From contig NC_089821.1 of the NCBI RefSeq assembly GCF_035046505.1, positions 311,171,368-311,235,367 of the forward strand: a stretch of DNA of 64,000 nt. The letters are read 5' to 3'. This document shows, piece by piece, positions 1 to 11,640 of the stretch (the first letter of the stretch is position 1; every line of letters begins with the position of its first letter). The notes beneath the pieces were generated by a model that saw only the letters and a program-made list of their open reading frames with translations, was not told where the DNA came from and made no database searches. This DNA is from Tiliqua scincoides (Eukaryota > Chordata > Lepidosauria > Squamata > Scincidae). The position numbers and the translations under genes were made by a program.

Positions 1-109
1 CTTTGGCCTCTGAGGAAGTTCTCATGATGATTGTAACTGTATTTAAGGTTTTATGCAGTCATGCATCCTGAATTAAACAGTTTTATCCCTACATTGGAAT
101 GATAGTTTA

Positions 110-341
110 GGCCTGGTTCACACATGCACGTAAATCTAATTTCACACTGAATAATTCTGCAAACTTGATTATTTTTAGCTGAAAATATGATGAGCTGTTG
201 AAATGTGTATTTGAGATTGATTGAACAATATGAATGTTATATCTGTGGTGATGAATTTATCATAGCATGCATGGCAATTTTAGGTGGTGGTTTACAACTT
301 TGAGTCATCAAGGGATGAATATGCATGTGTGAATTGGCCTT
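110..341. mobile_element. Possible MITE with roughly 20-bp terminal inverted repeats
   Basis: Left AGGCCTGGTTCACACATGCA and right TGCATGTGTGAATTGGCCTT are inverted copies with a few mismatches around about 190 bp of AT-rich sequence. The target duplication is unclear. Confidence 0.6.
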
Positions 342-1645
342 GAAGAGTAATGAATAGTGACTAGAATGTTCTGAATCTGCAACTTAGCAGAGCTTTAATA
401 CAAAACCTAACTGTTGGCCTGATATCTGGGACCACCATGAAGAAGTTTTGTGCTCAGAGTCTGTGAGTGTGGATCTCTCTGTCCTAGACGTTGATGGCTC
501 CAGACTGCAACTGCCCCACTTTTCTCATTTCGTCTCACTGTGCTTGTGCATTCTGCTGATTTTGGCAGTCTGCCTAGTGGTAGGACCGAGTGGTCTCATC
601 TTTATTCTTTTTGGCACTGCAAAAGGCTGAAAAGAATCTTGCAGGATTTTCAGGTGCAATATTGCACATGAATGCAGGTCCCACCCATTCCATACGATGC
701 TGAGAGGCTACTTAAGGTTGCATGGGAACCATGTGGCTCCATTTTCTTCAGTCAGCTTGCTTCTAGGCCAGGGTTACTGGCCTATTGGGGCCACTTGCCA
801 CAAAGCAGGTCATTCTTTCTGTCTTGGCTATATGGACAGACCTGAAGATGTACAAAGCATCCAGAGACATAGTTCCTTGAACCCTGTCTGAAGGAAGATC
901 AGTCCACAGCCTACTTGGTTGGACTGTTTGTTGTTCTACTGAACTGGCTATTGCCAAGCTCAGTTTTTTTTTTTCCTTTAATGCTTCTCATCCTTGTAGG
1001 AGGCTTGCTATACTGCAAATCCAGTCTTCTGGAGGATATTAAATTCTTAGTTTTTTATATCTAATATTGGAATGCTGACTCATATGCATGACTGCACAGT
1101 ATTTGAAAGGGAAGCTATATGCTAGAAAAGCAGCTGTGTCAGGACAGGAACACAAGTTGGACAGAATGCGGAACTACAGGTGACAATAAGTTCTGTGTTG
1201 AGTCTCCCTCCTCAGTGTCTACTTCAACTTACCTTGTTTCTTGACATCATCCCAAAGTGAGTTCCTCTTCTACCCAGTTGTTGTCCATGAGAAGATTAAT
1301 AAGGAAGGGAACCTGAAAGATGCAACTTGTATCTTTGCAGATGTCTAGGCTTTGCTTGGCCACTGTCCCTACAAGGAATGCTCTCTTTGAGGGGATTCTC
1401 TGTGCTGGTTCTTGAACCTCTAACAGATACTAGATAATGGATTTGTATCATTTATAAAGGCTAATAAGCATTTAAATGTTGTATTATGTTATAATTCAAT
1501 GTTATAAATTATGAATAATGTTATTTTGAAGGACATTGTTGCTGGCTGGAAAAGTTACAGAAACTGGACAGACTTGTGTTGCTAAATTTGGCTGGGCTGA
1601 ACCCATGTTCAAATCATTTAGGAAGCCAAGCAATGCTTTGTGTAT
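342..1645. other. Intergenic, nothing recognised
   Basis: AT-rich unique-looking sequence with short open frames only (up to 64 codons). No repeat end or gene seen. Confidence 0.5.
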
Positions 1646-1653
1646 CTGTGGTG

Positions 1654-1883
1654 CAGCCATTTTCAACCACTGTGCCGTGGCACACTGGTGTGCTGCAGAT
1701 GGTCTGCAGGTGTGCCGTGGGAGTTTGGGGGGGGGATCATTTGTTAGTAGGGCCATTGGGCAATGGCAGCTTCTGATGTCAGTATGGTGTGCCTTGTCAA
1801 TTGTCAAAAAAACTGGCGGTGTCCCTTGACAATTTTAATGCCTTGTCAGTTTGCCTTGAAATGAAAAAGGTTGAAAATCACTG
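1654..1883. mobile_element. Non-autonomous hAT-like element
   Basis: Ends CAGCCATTTTCAACC and GGTTGAAAATCACTG. Exact 8-bp duplications CTGTGGTG lie at 1646-1653 and 1884-1891. A CACTGTGCCGTGGCACACTG hairpin lies near the left end. Confidence 0.9.
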
Positions 1884-2094
1884 CTGTGGTGTATCAGAAT
1901 GAGCTGAAATGAGAACACTTTCATGCTTCTCTGTCAGTGTGTGAATAATGCACACTTTAAAATTTGGTAGGTTTCCTAATAAGCATGGGAATAGGGACCT
2001 GATCCATTCCCAGTCACTTTTTCTGCATGTTCACAGAGAGATCCTACCTGCATAAATGTTCAGAAGCCATTCATAATAGACCAGTGTTCTTCTA

Positions 2095-2459
2095 CCTGTG
2101 GGTTGCAAAGCCTCATTTGTGGAGGTTATGGCAACCTTTCAAAGCCTGTGCAAGAGGACTTAGGTCCAATCCAGTACTGGTAGTACCTTATCAAAACTGA
2201 ATTCTTGATAGAATCCCGCACAGCTTCTTCTTGCTGTCTCACCCTGCAGCTCTGAAAGTCCCTCACTCTGCAGTCCCTGTTTATGCAGCTACCTTGCAGG
2301 GTTGTTGTGAAGACATAAGAGGTCAGGGGAAACAGGATGGGGGTGGTGATAGGTGGGCCGGTTGTGTCCCAAGAAGGGGGAAGGGTTGCTGATGGGTCCC
2401 CAGTATTGTACTCTCTCTGTTCTGTCTGGGTTGTGGCATAAAAAAGATTGAAGACTGCT
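2095..2459. mobile_element. Possible old hAT-like element
   Basis: Left end CAGTGTTCTTCTACC resembles the 44.7 kb element. A possible right end is GATTGAAGACTGCTG near 2459. No target duplication was found. Confidence 0.35.
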
Positions 2460-4096
2460 GAAAAAGATGATATTGGCTGTTTATTTTGCCCTGCACACTT
2501 GGATTTTTTGGTACATGCATTCCAAAGGATGATCTGGTTCTCAGTACTGAAGTGCAATTTGGGCTTGAGCAAGCCTAAACTACTGGAGCAGGGAGAGGAA
2601 TAAACTGAAGCTTAGTGTGCTGCTCTAAGGAAGAGTGAAATATAAATATATCTGACTCTTGAGTTTTCACTTGTTCAAACCTAGCGTTTAAAACAGCATA
2701 GAGTGCCTTGCTTTCGATCTGAATGTTTCATTTTTGAAATCCGTATAGTTTTTATTGAACAGTTTAAAAATACTTTGTATTCTTAATGGCAAAAATGCAA
2801 ACCGAAGTTCCCCTAACAACCTTAGGGATCCTTCTGTCTGCCTCCAAGAGATACAGGGTATTCACTGTGAACCATGCCCTATGGGGCCAGCCACAACTGA
2901 GTAGAACATCGCACTGCTTGGCATATCTCATGGTTCCTGTTTCATGGTACCGGAGAGCAGTCTGTGCCCATGAAAGTCTCAGAATGTTTTTCTTTTAATG
3001 GCCTGTCTGCTTCAGTGCTCCTAAACATCCAGCGTAAGCAGTGGCTTTCCTTTCTGTCAACAAGTGATTTTAAGCAGTATTTTTATACACTTTACCCAAG
3101 GAGCAGAAAGCAGTGTGCATAGGGCTCTCAGACTTGGACAACAGTCCTGTGAAGTTGGGAATGAGAGATGCTGTTGGTCCAAATCCACCCAGTTAGCCTC
3201 ATGGCTATGAGAGGGATCCAAACTTGAGGCCAAGACTGGATACATTACACAGTGTCCACCATTTGCTGTGCAGCTACTTGGTGTGCAAGAATCACTGTTA
3301 AGTATGAAATGTTAGTGTTGAAGCAGGGCTCCCTCTGTGCACGTGTGTCTTTCTGAAGTACAGGACTGGTGCAAGGTGCCTGTGCAGACTGAGCATGTCT
3401 CAGACCAGGTGCAGCCTCCCCACCTTCAGAGACTCTTACATCAGACCATCAGTGTTGCATTGCTTGCACCTGCATGAAAGCAGGCAGCATGTTACCACTA
3501 ATGTAAGGCAAGTACCTTCAAGTCTTCCAATTACCACTCGTCTGTGCTGATAAAATGCTAATCTAATTATTGTATTAGCTAAACATCTGCCATGATGCCC
3601 TTTTCCTACAGGCCAGACTAGGTTGGAACAGCCCTTGCCTCTTGGATGTGGGGGGGGGGGGCACTTCATAGGAGACCTATCCATCAATGGCTGCTAGTCA
3701 CGATGGCAGCATGTTACCTCCAGGTTGAATCACAGTCTGCCTCTGAACCCAGTTGCAGGGGAGCAATAGCAAGAGACAGGGATACCTAGACAGCTGGTTG
3801 GCTACTGCAGTGAACAGCATGCTGGACAGAGATGGCCTTGACCCCATCAGTAGGACTTCGGTGCTGCTTGGTCTAGCTTAAGAATGTGCTGCAGTTTCTG
3901 CTCTTGTACTCCCATGCCCAAGATTCTGAACACTCTTAAAAATACTTCCAGAATGATCTGAGGGAACCAGTGTGTCTCAAAGCCCTGAAAGTAGGGGCAT
4001 TTTGGCTTTTTGGCATTAAACTTGGAGAGACTTTAGCCTGCAAAGACTGAACTTGTAGAATTTGTAGAAGCAATAATTGTCCCCTTTATGTAGGAG
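2460..4096. other. Intergenic, nothing recognised
   Basis: Contains a G10-11 run near 3650. Small open frames up to 83 codons without recognisable content. Confidence 0.5.
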
Positions 4097-4947
4097 TGAA
4101 TGTAAGTAAATGTAAAGTCATGCACATTGGGGCAAAGAATCAAATACAGGCTAATGGATCCTGAGCTATCTGTGACAGATCAAGAGAGAGATCTTGGGGT
4201 ACTAGTGGGCAGCTCGATGAAAGTGTCGACCCAATGTGCGGTGGCAGTGAAGAAGGCTAATTCCATGCTTGGGATAATTAGAAAAGGTATTGAGAATAAC
4301 ATGGCTAATATCATGCCGTTGCACAAATCGATGGTAAGGCCACACCTGGAGTATTGCGTCCAGTTCTGGTTGCCACATCCCAAAAATGGAAAAGGTGCAG
4401 AAGAGAGCAACCAAAATGATTACTGGGCTGGGACACCTCCCATATGAGGAAAGGCTACAGCATTTGGGGCTCTTCAGTCTAGAAGAGATATGCCTGAGGA
4501 GGACATGATTGAGACATACAAAATTATGCAGGGGTGAACAGAGTGGATAGAGAGGCACTCTTTTCCCTCTCACACAACACCAGAACCAGGGGACATCCAC
4601 TAAAATTGCGTGTTGAGAGAGTTAGGACAGACAAAAGAAAATATTTCTTTACCTAGCAGATAATTAGTCTGTGGAACTCCTTGCCTAGATGTCTTTAAAA
4701 GAGGATTGGACAAATTTCTGGAAGAAAAGTTCATCATGGGTTAAAAGTCATGGTAGGTATGTGCAAGCTCCTGGTTTTAGGGTATGCTACCTCAGATTGC
4801 CAGATGCAGGGGAGGGCACCAGGATGCAGGTTGTGTCTTGCTGTCTTGTGTGCTCCTGGAAGCATTTGGTGGGCCACTGTGAGATACAGGAAGCTGGACT
4901 AGATGGGCCTATGGCCTGATCCAGCAGGGCTGTTCTTATGTTCTTAT
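4097..4947 (+). mobile_element. CR1-family LINE 3' part (older copy)
   Basis: It starts at the codons for NVSKCKVMHIG and runs through LMDPELSVTDQERDLGVLVG to the 3' UTR and a TTCTTATGTTCTTA tail. Several frameshifts break the ORF2 frame. Divergence is clearly higher than in the 17.5 and 26.6 kb copies. Confidence 0.88.
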
Positions 4948-5009
4948 TTTTTTCCAAAGAACATATTGTAAAAACCCCATTCAAAAAATGGTGGTTTAGA
5001 TTAGCCTGC

Positions 5010-5085
5010 TTTTGTAAACCGCCTTGAATGCTTTGTAAAAATTCTCTATTTTAAGGTGGTATATAAATACCTATATGTGTATGTT
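5010..5085 (+). mobile_element. SINE 3' tail fragment
   Basis: TTTTGTAAACCGCCTTGAAT, then AAGGTGGTATATAAATACC, a diverged copy of the SINE end. Confidence 0.5.
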
Positions 5086-5390
5086 TGATACCACCAGAGA
5101 AATAGAGAACTTTCCATGCATAGTAAAAGTCAACAAATGTTAACCTGAGGAGGACTTGCAGAAATAGATGGTGGTGTGAGCCCAGTCCATCTTTCAACAA
5201 TAGCGTTTTCCTCTAGACTTAATGAGCTGGAAGATGGAGTAATGAGGCTGAACTTCCTGCCGAAGACAAAGAATCTTTTCTTCAGGAACACTGGAATCCT
5301 GTTGCCTGCTAAACCTCTCTGAGCTGGTCATTCTGGCTTTCCCTTGAAGGCTTGTCAACGAAATGGCAGTGTTGTTTTATACCAAGGTCA

Positions 5391-5682
5391 AGAGCATAAG
5401 AAGAGCCCGACTGGATCAGGCCAAGGGCCCATGTAGTTCAGGTATTTCAGTGGCCCACCAGGTACTTCTGGTAGCTCACAAGATACTAGAAGCCTGTTGC
5501 CATTCCCTTGCATCTGACATTCAGGGAGAGGCTACCTCTAAACCTGAAGGTTGCATGTAGCCATCATGTCATAACTAATGATGGACTTTTCCTCCATAAT
5601 TATGTCTGTTTAAAGACAGTTAGGCCTTCAGGTGCCATCACCACATCATGTGGCAAGGAGTTCCACAGTTTATGCGATTCCT
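5391..5682 (-). mobile_element. CR1 3' fragment, diverged
   Basis: Reverse-oriented tail (AAGAAGAGCCCGACTGGATC), 3' UTR and the end of ORF2 (GGCAAGGAGTTCCACAG), heavily mutated. Confidence 0.75.
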
Positions 5683-5718
5683 TTTTCTCTCTCTCGCTCC
5701 ATATAGTGTTATACGAGT

Positions 5719-5929
5719 TACGGGTTACAAGCCATGATGTGCATGTACAACCTCCTGATTTTAGAAATGGGCTATGTCAGAATGCTAGATGCAAGGGAGG
5801 GCACCAGAATGAGATCTCTTGTTATGTGGTGTGCTCCCTGGGGCAACTGTTGAGCCATTGAGAGATACAGGAAGCTGGACTAGATGGGCCTATGGCCTGA
5901 TCAGGTGGGGCTGTTCTTATGTTCTTATG
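5719..5929 (+). mobile_element. CR1 3' UTR fragment
   Basis: Starts at the end-of-ORF2 sequence CGGGTTACAAGCCATGATGT and ends GTTCTTATGTTCTTATG. Convergent with the neighbouring 5391-5682 copy. Confidence 0.85.
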
Positions 5930-5998
5930 CATAACTCACTTCACTTTTCAGACACAACTGACATCTTACAAGCTGGGCTATGGAGTTGTTCCTTAATC

Positions 5999-6345
5999 AT
6001 CCTAAATCAGGCCAAGGACCATCTGACCCAGTACCCTGTTCCAAAAAGTGACACACCAGATGCTTCCAAGAAAACCCACCAGCAGGGCATGAAGGAGGCA
6101 GCAGTCCTCTCGCCTGTGTTTTTCCCAGCACTGCTCTTAAGTGCATTTCTCCTGGTTGTGGAGATGCCTGCTATGGCTGCTCGCCTGTGGGAGTCTGTGT
6201 ATCCCCATGAATGTGTCTAACCCCCTTTTAAGCCATCTCAACTTTAACATTTGCTTTGTACGTGAAAAGTGCCATAAAATAATAATCTGTGTTAGACCAT
6301 TGCCACATCTTGTAGCAATGAGTTCCACAAATTCATCATGCATTA
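5999..6345 (-). mobile_element. Old CR1/L3-like LINE 3' fragment
   Basis: It matches the general pattern ATCAGGCCAAGGACCATCT, then CAGCAGGGCATGAAGG, and ends with a rubbed ORF2 end. It is a different and older CR1 lineage than the young copies here. Confidence 0.6.
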
Positions 6346-7183
6346 TACAAAGAAGTACTTTTCTCCTGTCTGCCCTTGCTCTGATGACACCAAACTGGCT
6401 TTGTTTCTCATTTCATATACCAAGCATGGTAACTTAACCCAAGTCTTCCCAGCTCACAGGTGTACATGTTTGATCCCTGTTGCATATATGAAATGCTGGG
6501 CAGAAATGGCTTAATGAGGAAGGGCTCATTTCACACACTTGGGCCATCTTTATAGTAGCCAGTGTGAGCTGGGCCCTTCAGGTGTTCAGATCCCTTCTCT
6601 CTGTTCAACATGGTTTTAAAAATACATTTCTAGCCCATTTATTTATAGAACTATAAGGGGAAATGTGCAGGTAGTTGTCTAATCAGCTGCCAGTAGTAAA
6701 CTTGTTACTGACTTCTGGCCATCTTACTGACAACTATGTAGCCTAGCACAGTGTAGCAGTTGGGGGGGGGGCATTATCTAGTCTTGAACCAAGCTATCCT
6801 CTATGGATGGTGAGCTGTGGTGGGAATTCCTGATGCTGGTTGTCTAACCCAGATGGGAATGGCCTTGCACTGTTTCTAAGCCTCTGTTGTTTGTGGATGG
6901 GGTAAGAGGATGGTTTGAGGACTGCCTGCAAATTGGTCCAAGTGGTGCACCAGGGCAAAGAGATGGTGAATAGTGTGCTTTACAGGGTCTAGATCTCTGC
7001 CATGCACAAAAGGATCCATTTAGGAAAAAGAAGTTGATCAGGGATCTACACATGGGTGAGGGGCATTGGGCTGAAGTCCTTGACTGTGTGCCATGTGTAA
7101 AGGTGGCTTAGTAGGGACTGAGAGAGTTCAAATGTACTCCCCAATATTCTAGGCATTGGTGTTATTGAGGGCAGGAGTTATCA
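6346..7183. other. Intergenic, nothing recognised
   Basis: A G9 run near 6762. No gene or clear repeat. Confidence 0.5.
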
Positions 7184-7270
7184 CATAAGAACAGCCCCAC
7201 TGGATCAGGCCATAGGCCCATCTAGTTCAGCTTCCTGTATCTCATAGCGGCCCACCAAAAGCCCATCACC
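7184..7270 (-). mobile_element. CR1 3' terminal fragment
   Basis: Tail-first CR1 end (ATAAGAACAGCCCCACTGGA) of about 87 bp. Confidence 0.8.
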
Positions 7271-7581
7271 TTCCCTTTAAAAAAAAATAATGTAAGCCCA
7301 GAAAGAATAGCTTTTAGCAGCCCAGTGACAATGTATTGCACTGGGCTAGTACAGTATGAAAACTGTTGTGGAAAGGAACCACTAAAGTGCAGCGCTGTGC
7401 AGAGGAATTCTGGTCATTTGTGCACTAATCACAACTGTGTTGACCAATAAATCCTATTTTGTGAAGCAGGCAGGTGGATTGTGGAATGTGGGCCCTGATC
7501 AAAATCAGATTTGAAATGTACGGTAGAAGTTGTGAGTGAGTGTTGGGGGTAGCAAATTGGGGTGTGTTTGAAGCACCATGT

Positions 7582-8045
7582 ATTGGCAACCTTCAGTCTC
7601 GAAAGACTATGGTATCGCGCTCTGAAAGGTGGTTCTGGCACAGCGTCTAGTGTGGCTGAAAAGGCCAATCCGGGAGTGACAGTTTTCTGTTTTCTGTTGC
7701 ATGGTGCAGAGTTGTCGATCCGCTTGTCGGTTTTCACCCTAAACCCCACGCACCCCATGAGGTTAACGGACCGTGGCGAGGCAACACCTTACTGGCTGGG
7801 GACTGCCCAGCTTAAGGCGGGCGGTAGCTGCCCAATGAGATGCAATGATCTCTCCCACCGTCGGAAGCAGCCCCTGGCGTCATGCTCTACGCCAATCGAG
7901 CAAAGACTTATAACCGGTAAACTGCTGCTTCCCGTGTTGTGCCGACGCCGTATGGCGAAGTTGGAGTGTTCTCTCCAGTGCGCGAAGCCTGGGTAAAGAA
8001 GGTATGGAGGATAGGCTGTTACCCATGCAGCAAATCCCCCCTCTG
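7582..8045 (-). mobile_element. Element with GC-rich body fused to the non-CR1 LINE 3' end
   Basis: The 3' 110 bp (7582-7690) is the LINE zinc-motif end and tail. Upstream of that the sequence departs into a GC-rich, CpG-retaining body of about 300 bp (GGTTAACCTCATGGGGTGCG and neighbours). It ends with GCGCACTGGAGAG and ATGCAGCAAATCCCCCCTC segments that recur in the 22.8 and 28.4 kb elements. Possibly an internally deleted LINE (5' region joined to 3' end) or a composite SINE. Confidence 0.65.
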
Positions 8046-8826
8046 ATCTGACTCAGAGTTCCAGATCAGCTATGCCTTTTTCTGGCTAAAGTTAGGTCAG
8101 CCACTCTTTCTCAAGGTCCTGTGCCATGATATGAAAAAAACTGAAAATCAGTGGACTAGAAGGTAAGCTAAAGAGAAGGGCAAAGGGACCATAACATGGG
8201 TTCCCTGACAGGCTGCAGCTTGTAAAATCAAAAGATGAAGAAATGATGGGTCTCTGACAGTGAAATCCCCTCCAGCCATCCCCAATGCTCCCAGATTGGC
8301 TTTGTGGCTTTCAGCCTGCTGCAACAGCCTACATTTGTCTCCTGCTCTGGGAACAGAATGCCTGCCTGATTGCTGCACTTCCTTCCTGGTCTCTGCCTTG
8401 GAAGGAATGTGCTTCCAGGGAGCCCTGGAGGTGGGACTGACTTAATGGGCAGGTGTTGTATTTCCAGAACGTTTGGGAGGTTGCTTTGTCTAAGCAGCAT
8501 TGGGGGGGGGGTTCTAAGCAGCAGCATCAGAGGCTGCCTGGACGTCTCCTGAGCACCTTCTTTTGCTTTTACAAGCTACAGGCTGTCCCCTTCAAAAGGG
8601 GGGAGATGAACTGTTCCCCCCCCCCGTGTGACTCGGCGCACTGGAGGGAAAACAGTCCTGGGCTAATGTGTATTCCAGAACATGCAGATTATTTGCTGTT
8701 GGGCTATGCCTGTGCCAAGTTTCTGGGTGCTGAGCACCACAGTCCTTGCAAGGGTCACATTGTACTTTTGTCCTCCTCTGCCTCCCTTCTAGTTGTTTGT
8801 TCTTGGAATGGGGGAGGGGGTTATTG
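8046..8826. other. Intergenic, nothing recognised
   Basis: Two G/C homopolymer runs (near 8502 and 8618). The overlapping short open frames differ in every frame and look like chance. Confidence 0.5.
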
Positions 8827-8834
8827 GACTAAGT

Positions 8835-9210
8835 CAGGGGTGCTCAATAGGTGGATCGCGATCTACCGGTAGATCGCGAGGCAAAATGAGTAGATCGCGG
8901 AGTGCCAACCCCCCCCCCCTTCAGGTGCCTCTGGGAGGAAACGCCGGGAGTAAGGACCATTGTACTCAATGGGGCTTACTCCCAGGTAAGTGTGGCTAGG
9001 ATTGCAGCCTAACAGCCTAATCCTAGGCATGTCTACTCAGGAGTAAGTCCTGTTATACTCAGTGGGGCTCAAGGTACACCAACATACATTGTACACATAA
9101 ATGTTAGACGTTATGATGGCGCGAACATTGTAAAAATAAACTCTGGTAGATCTCCGGGCCTTGCTGGGTTTCAAAGTAGCTCTCGAGCCAAAAAAGTGTG
9201 ACCACCCCTG
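8835..9210. mobile_element. Non-autonomous hAT-like element
   Basis: Starts CAGGGGTGCTCAATAG and ends GTGTGACCACCCCTG. Exact 8-bp duplications GACTAAGT lie at 8827-8834 and 9211-9218. An early hairpin (GATCGCGATCTACCGGTAGATCGC) and an internal insertion of short GTCTACTCAGGAGTAAGTCC-type units are visible. Confidence 0.9.
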
Positions 9211-9218
9211 GACTAAGT

Positions 9219-11134
9219 GCAGACCACATTTGCTACGCTTTAGGTAAAAGGGAAGTACCGTGGCACAGGTGGTTAGCCTGGGGCCAGACTCTGCTTGAAA
9301 TTTCTGCCTGGGGCCCCTAAGAGCCTGCCTGTGGCTCATCCAGGACTGACGAAGCTGGGTCTGCAGCAAGTGGGAGCAGGCTGAGCTTAAGGGCAGCCTG
9401 AGCCTCACTGGGGCTTGTAATTGAAAAGATGATGTGCACACACAGACCCATTGCCCCTCCCCACCGTGGTCTCAGAGTGGAGCCTTTCATGCACGCCCCA
9501 GCTAATCCCTAAATTGCAACCACATGCACACCAGACAATTGTGTGCAATGCAAGTAGCCCGGAGGAAAAGGGAGGCAAAAAGAATGAGTGAGGCAATCTG
9601 AGCTGTTCTCTTTTCTACCCAGGCATCCTAGCCCTTCCCTGCGGGGGGGGGGGGGGGCGGGCATGCAATTCACCTTTAAGCATGTACTTGGCCCAATTTT
9701 TGGCACAGATGACACCAGAATTCATATTTTCCAGATTTTTAAAACACGTCACAAGATTTCACAACCACAACCTGGAGCTTCGAAGCTATTATCTGCTCAG
9801 CTGCAACTTGCAGCTAAGATGGGGTGCGGTATATAAATACTGTTAATAATAAATAATAATAATGGGGTGGGCCTGCACTTTCAGGTCCACCCCACGTGAT
9901 GCCTGAAGCCTTTTTAAGGAGCAGGAGAAGGACTCCGGGTGGTTGTTGTGCTTTGATGTTCTCCAGCCACTGCAGCTGCTGAGCTTGTGGATGCATGCAA
10001 GAGTCCGGGAGAGGGCTGTGGCCTGATGGGAAAGCAAGGCTGGAAAGAGCTGCTGCTGGCCAGAACGTACAGCGCTGGGCTAAGTGGAGACATGAGCTGA
10101 CACACTCTCTGCCTCTCTCAAGCATCTTCCTTAGGCTGTACAACCTCACCAAGAACCCCCAAAACTCATTTGGGTTAATCTCATAGTTGACACCTTTGCC
10201 ATTTGTGCAAAAATGTATCTTGGCATGTAAAATATACCACTTTAGTGGGGCTTGTGGGAATCGGGTGCCTCTACTGTAGGGAACGGGCTCCTTCTGAGTC
10301 AGGCAATCCAATCTGAATCAAGCAACCTACTCACGGTGGGGGCTCTTTGGGGTCCCAGTCCCACCTGGAGATGCTGCCAGGGGCCCCCAAGCCGAGTGTT
10401 TCTTGCAGGGCTCTATTCCAACAGCCAAAGCTGTGCAGCCTCCAAACTGAAACTCTTCTCCCCCCCCCCCCCGTGTTCCGAGGCTGCCAAGAGAAAGAGC
10501 ATCTCTCAGCTGGGAACTAAAAGCTGGGATCCCGCTGCTAATTAACGTGTTTGCAGTTCCGCACCCAGCTGGCACGGAACAAGGCTTGTTGTCTCACCAG
10601 CCAGGCAGGATTCCGCGGCCCAGCTTCTTGCTGAGCCGGTGCGCCGACTCCAGCTTTTAATAGCATCGGCTTATTCTCATGACCTTGATGAGTGCCGTGT
10701 CTTCAGTTATTCCCTCCAGCAAGTCTGAGGAGGAGTAGCCTGGGTGGTGCTAAAAACAAAGAAGCACATGCCAATTTGAGGCTGCCGGCCCAGAGGGTCA
10801 AGGATGCCATAGTTCCCATGGGTGTCATTGTGGGCCCACGTGTCTTTAAGGCGGTGTCTGCACCTGTTATTCCACCAAGCAAAGCTGACCCAGTGGGAAC
10901 AAATCTACATCTCCTCCAGAATAGAATCCCTAACTAGAAGTGGGGAGAAATGTTCTTCCAGGAAGACGGTCAGCTTGCAAGCACCAAAGAGGTGCTCTTC
11001 CCCCTCCCACAGTTGGCAAGTGTGAGGATCATTGCCCTCTTCTAGTTGCAGGCCTCCTCATGAGCAGGGCTGGGGCTTGAAGAACAACCATAAAAGGCCA
11101 TTTGCAGCTGACTTGTCGGCAGTGGCCTTCACTA
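9219..11134. other. Intergenic, mostly unassigned
   Basis: A G13-type run near 9643-9657, a SINE tail at 9815-9863 and a C-run near 10460. The segment about 10530-10690 looks unique and could be a conserved noncoding element, but I cannot test that. Confidence 0.4.
9815..9863 (+). mobile_element. SINE 3' tail fragment
   Basis: GGTGCGGTATATAAATACTG followed by a TAA-rich tail, the same 3' end type as the 34.5 kb SINE. Confidence 0.5.
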
Positions 11135-11640
11135 GAGGACATTCCCCTGGTTTCAGTTCTCTGCATTTTACTTACATCCATACTTGACTATTGCAGTGCA
11201 CTTGCTGTGGGGCTGCCTTTGGAGATGGATCAGAAGAATCCCTTGATCCAGAATGCTGGAGCCAGGAGGATCCATATGGACCATATCTTGTCTGTTCTGG
11301 GCCAGTACACCTGTAAGCCAAAATTCTTCTGAACTCTGTTCTAAGAATTGGGCCTGGCCTTTAAAGCTTTGACTACTGGGGACCCCCGTTTGCTTAAGGG
11401 CTGCCGACTCCCAACCTACCTTCCCCCCCATTAAGGTTGTCAGGAGAGGCCATTCTCTTTTCCCTACTATTATCAGAAATTGTGTGGCTTCGGAGGGAAG
11501 GGAGGTCTTCTTGGTAGCAGCCCCCCTCACCTGTGAAACAGCTTCCTTGGGGAGATCAGGCTGGCCCCCTCACTGTTTTTAAACATCAGCTGAAAACATT
11601 CCTCTTGAGAGAGCTCTGAATCCCACCCTGGCTTGGTTTC
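11135..11640 (+). mobile_element. L2-like LINE ORF2 C-terminal fragment
   Basis: Broken frames read YLTSILDYCSALAVGLPLEM, then PLIQNAGARRIHMDHILSVL, then HLETASLGRSGWPPH-like and FKHQLKTFLL-like text. This is the typical end of L2-clade LINEs (DYCNALLAGLP, LVQNAAARL, LWNSLP). Old and frameshifted. Confidence 0.6.

Noticed and set aside
2126-2572. 148-codon minus-strand frame
   Set aside because: Lies across a probable old hAT-like repeat and has no family resemblance.
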